Assembly: GCA_029891385.1 (NCBI GenBank)
Contig: CM057233.1
Coordinates: 9,675,460 to 9,739,459 of the forward strand
Reading direction: 5' to 3'
DNA length: 64,000 nt
From: Erythroxylum novogranatense
Taxonomy: Eukaryota > Streptophyta > Magnoliopsida > Malpighiales > Erythroxylaceae
The number at the start of each line of letters is the position of its first letter. Position 1 is the first letter of the stretch. The notes under the pieces are model-generated. The model was not told the DNA's origin, did no database searches, and worked only from the letters and a program-made list of their open reading frames with translations. Below are positions 57,701-64,000 of the stretch, one piece after another. The position numbers and the translations under genes are program-made.

Positions 57701-60198
57701 ACTGATAGGGAGGGTATCTTGTCGACCCATAGGAGGCCAACAATTCAGTTCACTTACCATAGGCGAAAGACCAATGTCGTAGAAGGGTAGACTTTGTCAT
57801 ATGGGGGGAACCAAGTGGGGGTAAAGTTGTCATAGGAAAGAATAGTTAGTTATTCTGACATGGGGAATAAAAACAGTACGGGAGGAAGGGAGAGGGCATG
57901 CAATATTCTGTCATGTTCACGTAGAATTGAGCCTAAGGCTGGAGGCGTTAGACCCTCGAATTCTAGCATAGTTACTCTGTCATTTTCTGGTCTTGGTGAA
58001 TTGATCAATATAGAGACTATTTCTGCCATTGTGTCTTGATATATCTGTGTTTGTTGTTTGTGAGTTCTGGTTGTGGAAATAGAATCTGTGCAGGTTCTAC
58101 CAATCTCATGCTGCTTTTACATCCTTTCTACTAACTCCATAAAGTGTGAACTCTAGTTTGAAAAGAGGATAGGCAAACTTGAATCCAACTGATCAGCCCT
58201 TTTTTTTTTTTTGGTAAATAAGAGGTTGACAATGTTTGTCTCGTTGAACTTAGTTGTTGATTTGTTTATTTTTCCTAAAGTTATAGTTACCTATACAAGC
58301 TTCACACTGATGAAAAAACTGCTTAATAAAGATCATCCATGTTAATGTTTTTCTTTGCCTTTCCTTCAATTCAAAAAGTTGATGTTTATATTGTGGCCAT
58401 CTTAATGTCATTTTTTGCCTGGTTATTTTCCTCCCTAAATGCAAAAGAATTAGTGGGCTGAGTCAATATTGTTGTGTAGCCAAGTAAAAGAAATTCAATC
58501 ACTCAAGTGTTTGATCATGGACCATCACATTGTAGGTGTCTGCTTTGATTTGAGTCAAACTGGATATGACCACATATTCCATTAATTACTAGTTGTTGAT
58601 TCTTTCTTTCTTTCCAGGATTTTATGGAAGATTATGAGGTAACGGTTCCTTTTCAATCCCTTCAAGCACTTGGATGTCATGTGGATGCTGTTTGCCCCAA
58701 AAAGAAGGCTGGGGATACCTGCCCAACTGCTGTCCATGACTTTGAAGGTGATCAAACATACAGTGAAAAGCCAGGTTATCTTTTCACTCTAACAGCCTCC
58801 TATGAAGGCTTAGATGCCTCAAGTTATAATGCCCTTGTTATTCCTGGTGGAAGAGCCCCTGAATATTTGGCCCTGGATGCGTCAGTAATTGCCTTGGTGA
58901 AACACTTCATGGAATGCAGGAAGCCAATTGCATCTATCTGCCATGGCCAGCAGATCTTAGCTGCTGCTGGTGTTTTAAAGGTACTAATTCTGACGTATTT
59001 TAGGAATTTTCCCGTCTATGGTTATATTGAAGACAAATAAACTTATATATGGACCCAGTGCTAGATTGTTGTGTGCATTGAGATGGTTATTTGCTCAAAG
59101 TTTTGGTTTGGTGCTAGTAAATTGGAGGTAAGGAATAAAGGAAGAAGAAATTGTGCTCCAACTCTGGGGACTTGGAAATTTGGTACATCACTTATTATGT
59201 TGGAAGAGGCGGTGGCTTGTATGCAACTTGGTCATAACGAGTAAAGTCTAATGGATTTCCCATAAATTGTCAAGTTATTTAACTGAAAGATTCTTAGAGC
59301 AGCAGTTATTGTAGCAGAGATGTAGGGTGGATTTGATAAATCTGCTTTGTGATGATTTTAGGGTTTAAATATTGGGAAATTGATGGTTTAGTTGCAAGAA
59401 TTAAAAGAGTTAGTGTTGAATGGTGGATCTGAATGCCTAAGATAGAGTACAGCTCTTACACAGCTTATGAACCGCCTAAGATAGAATTTGTTAACGAGTG
59501 GAAGATTGAAGGGCAATCTAGATCAACATCTTGAGTTACCAGATCATAAGACATCTAATTTATCAAGAAATACTATCTCTAAAATATACTTAACATCTGG
59601 CTGCAGTAGTGTCATCCGGTTGAAGACAATTTGACTTCAGTTTTTTTAAGGCAGAAAATGATGAGATTTTATCATGTTAAAAAGGGGCTCAAGTAGAAAA
59701 GTTTGAAATGTACTGAAGTTGGATTCTTCAAAGGAAATAATGGAGTCCTTGTGATTTCAATAGGAGATATCTCAAGTATCATGATATGCTGATATAACTT
59801 CTTGCACCATCGATGGTTGAGTTGTGGTTCATCTCATTGCTTGCTTATGTTTGTCCCTTATACTCTTTGCTTTCTAAATTCTATGTTTCTTCATCCTATT
59901 AATTCCTAGGCAACTTCTGATCATTCATTTAGCAATACCAAAATCTTATGTTAGTCTATATGGTATCTATGTAATTACTTGCATGTTTTTTTTTATGTTC
60001 ATCTTGTAGGGAAAAAGATGCACTGCATACCCTGCTGTGAAACTAAATGTTGTCTTGGCTGGGGCAACATGGCTGGAGCCTGATCCAATAGATCGCTGCT
60101 TCACTGATGGAAATTTAGTGACTGGAGCTGCTTGGCCTGGCCACCCAGGGTTTATCTCCCAGTTGATGAAATTGCTTGGCATTCACGTTTCATTTTAG
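51706..60198 (+). CDS. DJ1D: Two-domain DJ-1/PfpI family protein, copy 2, coding frame open, invaded by transposons (387 aa)
   Basis: Exons are 51706-51759, 51839-51955, 52045-52485, 58618-58980 and 60010-60198. They have the same lengths and phases as in copy 1 and give 387 codons without a stop. Intron 3 is 6132 bp because it contains a 5.5-kb gypsy element; copy 1 has 71 bp there. Both ASICHGQ nucleophile sites are kept (C119/H120 and C312/H313), as are E18, E93, E211 and E286. Changes relative to copy 1 include E175K in the TYEGH motif, E372G in the GHPEF motif, Y206F and M213T. The likely role is the same glyoxalase/deglycase-type activity, but these changes and the transposon 95 bp upstream of the ATG leave open whether it is expressed and active. 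Confidence 0.85.
52629..53010 (+). repeat. 5' LTR of the gypsy element
   Basis: It starts TGATACGACCCATAGG and ends GTGTTCTACCA. It differs from the 3' LTR at about nine short places, mostly where the 3' LTR has CTG or CAG. Confidence 0.92.
53013..53024 (+). other. Primer-binding site of the gypsy element
   Basis: TGGTATCGAGCA two bases after the LTR resembles the initiator tRNA-Met site TGGTATCAGAGC with one base missing. Confidence 0.7.
53025..54440 (+). pseudogene. Gag region of the gypsy element, frameshifted
   Basis: A coiled-coil-like stretch ([17 protein letters not shown]) lies near 53060-53120. A zinc knuckle, [20 protein letters not shown], is read near 54280-54340. An acidic stretch ([13 protein letters not shown]) follows, as in many plant chromovirus gags. 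Between them the frame is repeatedly shifted. The protease region that should follow (54440-55000) is not convincingly recognisable. Confidence 0.7.
55040..56503 (+). pseudogene. Reverse transcriptase and RNase H of the gypsy element, frameshifted
   Basis: Blocks in several frames give [17 protein letters not shown], then [16 protein letters not shown], then [10 protein letters not shown] (the active-site Asp pair, near 55470-55490), then [10 protein letters not shown] and [20 protein letters not shown]. RNase H follows from 55934 with [34 protein letters not shown] and [10 protein letters not shown] in one long frame. Single missing bases at short C or G runs account for several of the shifts. 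Confidence 0.85.
56500..57323 (+). pseudogene. Integrase region of the gypsy element, frameshifted
   Basis: The zinc-binding part is seen as [18 protein letters not shown] with CVTCQQCKY. The catalytic core follows with [25 protein letters not shown] and [16 protein letters not shown], the last near the catalytic Glu. A stretch around 56800-56900 is damaged. The C-terminal part [20 protein letters not shown] is well preserved. Confidence 0.82.
57241..57720 (+). pseudogene. Integrase C-terminus and chromodomain-like end of the gypsy polyprotein
   Basis: From 57262 the frame reads [20 protein letters not shown] and [11 protein letters not shown] shift follows, and then from about 57560 [34 protein letters not shown] and [10 protein letters not shown], which is the chromodomain-like end of plant chromoviruses. 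Such domains direct integration to particular chromatin in related elements. Here the target was a host intron. Confidence 0.82.
57707..57719 (+). other. Polypurine tract of the gypsy element
   Basis: AGGGAGGGTATCT directly precedes the 3' LTR, in the expected position. Confidence 0.65.
57720..58102 (+). repeat. 3' LTR of the gypsy element
   Basis: It starts TGTCGACCCATAGG and ends CAGGTTCTACCA, followed by the ATCTC duplication. The last codons of the chromodomain frame run just up to or into it. Confidence 0.92.
58108..58617 (+). other. Remaining part of intron 3 of DJ1D copy 2
   Basis: Non-coding, ending in a pyrimidine-rich stretch and TTTCCAG. The last 40 bases or so match the end of the short intron 3 of copy 1. 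The rest, together with 52525-52623, is absent from copy 1. Confidence 0.8.
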
Positions 60199-63100
60199 TT
60201 ATCATAACCTATAGATAATGGTTAGCACCTTCTGGCACACATCGACGTGTGAATTCTCGAAACCATGACTTGTCAATGTATGGTCTCCCCTATTAGTGAA
60301 TTATGGGCGGGACGTCGAAGCCCCAAAATAATTCTTATTTTCCAACTTTTTGTAGTAGTTGAAAAATAAGGTAGGTTTGATTGAGTAACTGATTAATTAA
60401 AATTAATAAAAAATTAAATTAAATAAATTGAATATAAAACGGGCAAATTTAAGAATACTCAATTCTAATTTGAGGAATGATATTATCTAATTATAATATT
60501 GATTAATGGTTATAATAGTTAGTTTGGAGCATATGAGGATGGTGGTAATAAGTTTCAAATTTTCTTATGTTAAGTTCATCGTCTAAATTAAAACTTATCA
60601 TTGATTGGGCGTGATAATATTTTATATAAAATAATATCAAATAAATGATACAATAATCTTAGTGAAAATGCTAAAATTGAGTAATATAGATAATTGTAAT
60701 TATTCAATTTTATTTTCCTATTTATTATAAGTTAAATATGTAATTTTATAAAAATCTATTTCCAACTTGTACTAATCTTTTATAACAATTACATATCATT
60801 AAATTTATAAAAGTGATAGAATAATTAATATTAAATTAAATTGTTAGATTAACAAATATTAATTATTGATGAAATATGAAAACTCAAAACAAAACATACT
60901 TGAATTAAAACATGAATAAAAATTTAGAATATAAAACCTTACAAGATTATAACTAGAAAATCAAATCTTCTTGAATAAAAATAAATGAATTTAACCATAC
61001 ACGACTTTTTCTTCAATAATAAAAATAGAAAAAATATAAAGAATTTTGAGAAAAGTAAGAAGATAACTATTTTCTATTATGAGGAACGTTCTTTTATAGG
61101 ATTTTTTCGATCTAATCATAATCTAATTCTACCTTGCAAAGATATTTTCTAAAACAAAATCAAATTTAAATTCAAATTCTTAGATGATAGGGATAGAAAG
61201 AAGTTTCTCAGTTAAATTATAACTCTTCAAGTGATCAATCTTATCCCCTGTAGTAATCTGTTCGTTTTATTCAAAATTCGTGAATATCACTAATAATACT
61301 TCAGTTTGATGCTGTTATACTGGATGTGGAGGATTGCAAATAATATGTGTTCGCAAATGAACCTAGCCCAAAGATTCTTCCATGATGAATCCTACTACCC
61401 ACTACATCAAGATACATCTAACTTTCATTAACAACTTGCTTATGTTGAGACCGTTGCTGAATGTTTTATTGTATTTGGTCCTATTAAGGGGTAATGTTTA
61501 ATAAGTGATAACTATTAAGAATTAATATTAAAGCATAAATTTCACATACATTTAGTTCTTTACATCGGGTGTTGACGAATGTCACGTTGTCATGCTTCTT
61601 AGTGTGAGTGTGCAAAAATAGTTGATGAGGTGTAGGTCTTATGCCTATAGACTTTTCCTGCATAAGAATAAAATGTTATATGTGAACTAGAATTTATAAA
61701 AATTCGGCATATTTTTATCTATTTTTAGGATATTTAGTGGATAATATAAGCCCTAACATCAACTACCTACTAAATTTAGTGGATTTTTTTTTTATCGTTT
61801 TTAAGATATAAGAGTTACTTTCATCTCCATTCCTATTTTATCTTATGATAATAGGTCAAGACTCTATCTTGCTCACAACCCATTCTTTATGAACGATCAA
61901 CACATATTAAAATTAATTATCATATGATTGAATAGAGTGCAAAATGGAATTAGAAGTTGTTGTCTATTTCATCATATAATCAATTAATTGATTATTTTAC
62001 TAAACCTTTGGTTTGTAGTGGGCTTCATGCAAAAATGTCCAAACTAAGTATGTACAATATAACAATTCTTTAAGAATTCCCAATTGTTAACAATTTTTAA
62101 AGGTTGCATGACTAGAAGAAGAAATTATCTTTCTATCGAACATGACAAGCTTTTGGAGTTGTTAAGTCATTTGAAGGGGTTTAACTAATATATTCTCTTG
62201 ATTGGAATAGAGACAACACAATCCTTATTAATCCAACCTAATCTTCTACTTCAACAATTTCTCTTTTGTAAACACAACCTTGATGTAGAAAAATTGATGA
62301 AAGTTAACCCACCAACGGTTCACTTTTCCGCATATGTACTGACCCACAAAGTTTACAATAAAAGAGAAAATACACTCGTCAGGATTAAAGAGACAAAAAA
62401 AGTCATTCACCAACCAATCAATTAACAAAAACAACAATTGACAAAAACAAAGAAATGCCCAAATGGGATCTTGTCTTTCATTATAAACATCTATATATTC
62501 CATTACCAGAATCATAATTCAAGAACTGTTTCAAAATAGAAACAACTAGCAATTAAAAAGGAACATAATGAATTAATTTATGAACAAAGCTTAAAGCTTC
62601 AACCTTGCTATAGTCAATACTGAGTTCAGTTGTCCAACATATGGACAAATCCATACAACAGAATATGAGAGAAAGAGAGCAGACAAGAAGCTCAATCCAA
62701 AAATTAGAAAAAAAACATGAATACAGACAAAACAAGCAAGATTAAAATGTTAACGACTTATGTGCAGAAGTCAATTGAGCTTTGACCATAGCAGATCCAC
62801 AGACGTGGAGATGAACAGAAGGAACGACGACAAGAAGGGATGTACAGATGAGGATAGCACCGCAAACACATAACGCAACCCACGGTAAGAAGGAAAAAGG
62901 AACGAAGACTGTTGGACCCCAAACTTTTCTTGAAAATTTGAAGTATAAATAGACATTAAATGAGGAAATGGGTGGTAAACTATTCAGGTGCAAAGAAAAA
63001 GACAATTCAAGAATGTGACGTGTTATATGAGATTAAGATAGGTGAATTTAGCAAGTTGATCATGAGAGAGCATAAGTGTGTGTATGCTTTTGTTCTTGAT

Positions 63101-64000
63101 GTTTATGATTAATTATGGCCTAAAATGGTGTTTTGAGTTTAAATAAAATTGATAGTGAATGAATTGTTGTCAATGGAAGTTGAAAAGCAAGAAATAAATA
63201 GTGCAAGTATGAGATTTTGGAGAATGAAGAAAAGTTAGACTTTTTGGTCATAGAGAGTTGACTTTTGATTTAAGCAGAATTTGAGAAAATGATCTTCATG
63301 AAACTTATAGTTTATGTTGAAAGCTTTCTGTCGCCATAAAGTTTGATATTTTTTGATATTGGGAGTGAAAGTTATGATCAGTCAAAGTTAAGTATTAATT
63401 TGTTTTGTTTTGTTAAATGTCCATAAGTGTACATTCAGGTGTAATGTGATTTGAGGCAAATTATGTATCGAAGTGGTCTGAATTGAGTTAAGTAATCTAT
63501 ATGAAAGTCATAGAAGATTTTCCTAGCTTTTCAATAATGTATAGTATGTTAATTGTGGATGTGAGAAATGGGAAGATATGAAATTATAAAGTTTGGATGT
63601 GATATAGGATGAAACATGTTTGGAAGAAACTTTAACCAAAAAATTGACCTAGTTAGAGGCTGATTTAGCCTTTAAGTTCTTCATGAAAGTTTTAGATTAT
63701 GTTTTGATCTTTCTATTAATGTAAAGTACGGAATTTTTGGACCATGGAATAGGAAGTTAAGATTTTTACAAGTTGATGTTACTGTTTAGGGTGATCCGAC
63801 CCTTGTCCGTTCTTTTGTTTCTAACTTTTCTGTCCGACATCTGATTAATTCGATTTTTGAAGCGTTGGATTCCTAAGACATCCCTTATCTCTCCATGAAA
63901 ATTGTGATTTTTGAGATTTATTTGAAAAAAATTGATTGAATCAAAGTGAGAGGATTGATTAAAGAATTTGAGTTGGACATTTTTCTAAACATGTTTAGGT
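60199..64000. other. AT-rich intergenic stretch, no gene seen
   Basis: The first 100 bp or so resemble the 3' flank of DJ1D copy 1. After that no family-like coding region, RNA gene or complete transposon was found on either strand. From about 63240 the wording (paired stretches such as TTCATGAAACTTATAGTTTATG and TTCATGAAAGTTTTAGATTATG) recalls the inner repeats of some plant gypsy LTRs, but no partner LTR is in the window. Confidence 0.5.

Larger units (their letters stand above)
52629..58102 (+). mobile_element. Ty3-gypsy chromovirus in intron 3 of DJ1D copy 2 (5.5 kb)
   Basis: LTRs of 382 and 383 bp (52629-53010 and 57720-58102) are flanked by an exact ATCTC target duplication at 52624-52628 and 58103-58107. 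The primer site and purine tract are in place. The interior encodes, in gypsy order, a gag with a CCHC knuckle, reverse transcriptase, RNase H, integrase and a C-terminal chromodomain-like region. The short LTRs, small size and chromodomain suggest a Reina-type chromovirus. It runs in the same direction as the host gene. Frequent one-base shifts break the coding frame. The LTRs are very similar, so the insertion looks much younger than the other LTR elements here. Confidence 0.93.

Noticed and set aside
12350..64000. tRNA or rRNA genes
   Set aside because: I looked for tRNA-like B-box wording and rRNA stretches and saw none with a supporting fold. The tRNA-like matches are retrotransposon primer-binding sites.

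Overview
The window is nuclear DNA of a flowering plant, most likely a eudicot. It carries spliced host genes with GT-AG introns in an AT-rich background, and plant-type transposons of nearly every class: Angela-lineage Ty1-copia, a chromovirus Ty3-gypsy, an Athila/Tat-like non-autonomous LTR element, LINE, Helitron with an RPA-like gene, and PIF/Harbinger. The species cannot be named from the sequence.

Only two host genes are convincing. They are paralogues of the two-domain DJ-1/PfpI family (Arabidopsis DJ1D type). Copy 1 (9715-12349, +) is compact and intact: five exons, 387 aa, both Cys-His nucleophile sites present. Copy 2 (51706-60198, +) has the same five exons with open reading frames, but transposons have invaded it. 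An 8.4-kb PIF/Harbinger element (43221-51610, TAA target duplication) sits 95 bp upstream of its ATG. A 5.5-kb chromovirus (52629-58102, ATCTC target duplication) sits in intron 3. The two copies look like an old tandem duplication whose spacer then filled with repeats.

Layout: 1-7169 is a decayed minus-strand Angela-type copia element A, cut by the left edge. 7170-9650 is intergenic and starts with a small palindrome array. 9650-12349 is DJ1D copy 1. 12350-14039 is AT-rich with no gene. 14040-14330 is a minus-strand LINE scrap. 14557-20356 is a 5.8-kb LTR element with no pol. 20560-33475 is a nested set: a plus-strand LINE split by an unidentified insertion, which is itself split by the full-length copia element B (21980-31761, AACAC target duplication). 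34112-37310 holds a Helitron helicase remnant and an RPA1-like gene. 37430-40860 is rich in a roughly 24-bp CTTCGTCTTA minisatellite, partly inverted. 39290-42480 holds two related small-ORF units. 42960-60300 is DJ1D copy 2 with its two transposons. 60199-64000 is AT-rich with no gene.

The signals I would look at first are: the palindrome arrays in the copia leaders, whose flanking bases change together; a stem-loop near the copia U5 end with compensatory changes; the CTTCGTCTTA minisatellite; the paired small ORFs; and the odd CTG/CAG-to-CG differences between the two gypsy LTRs, which may be a basecalling artefact.
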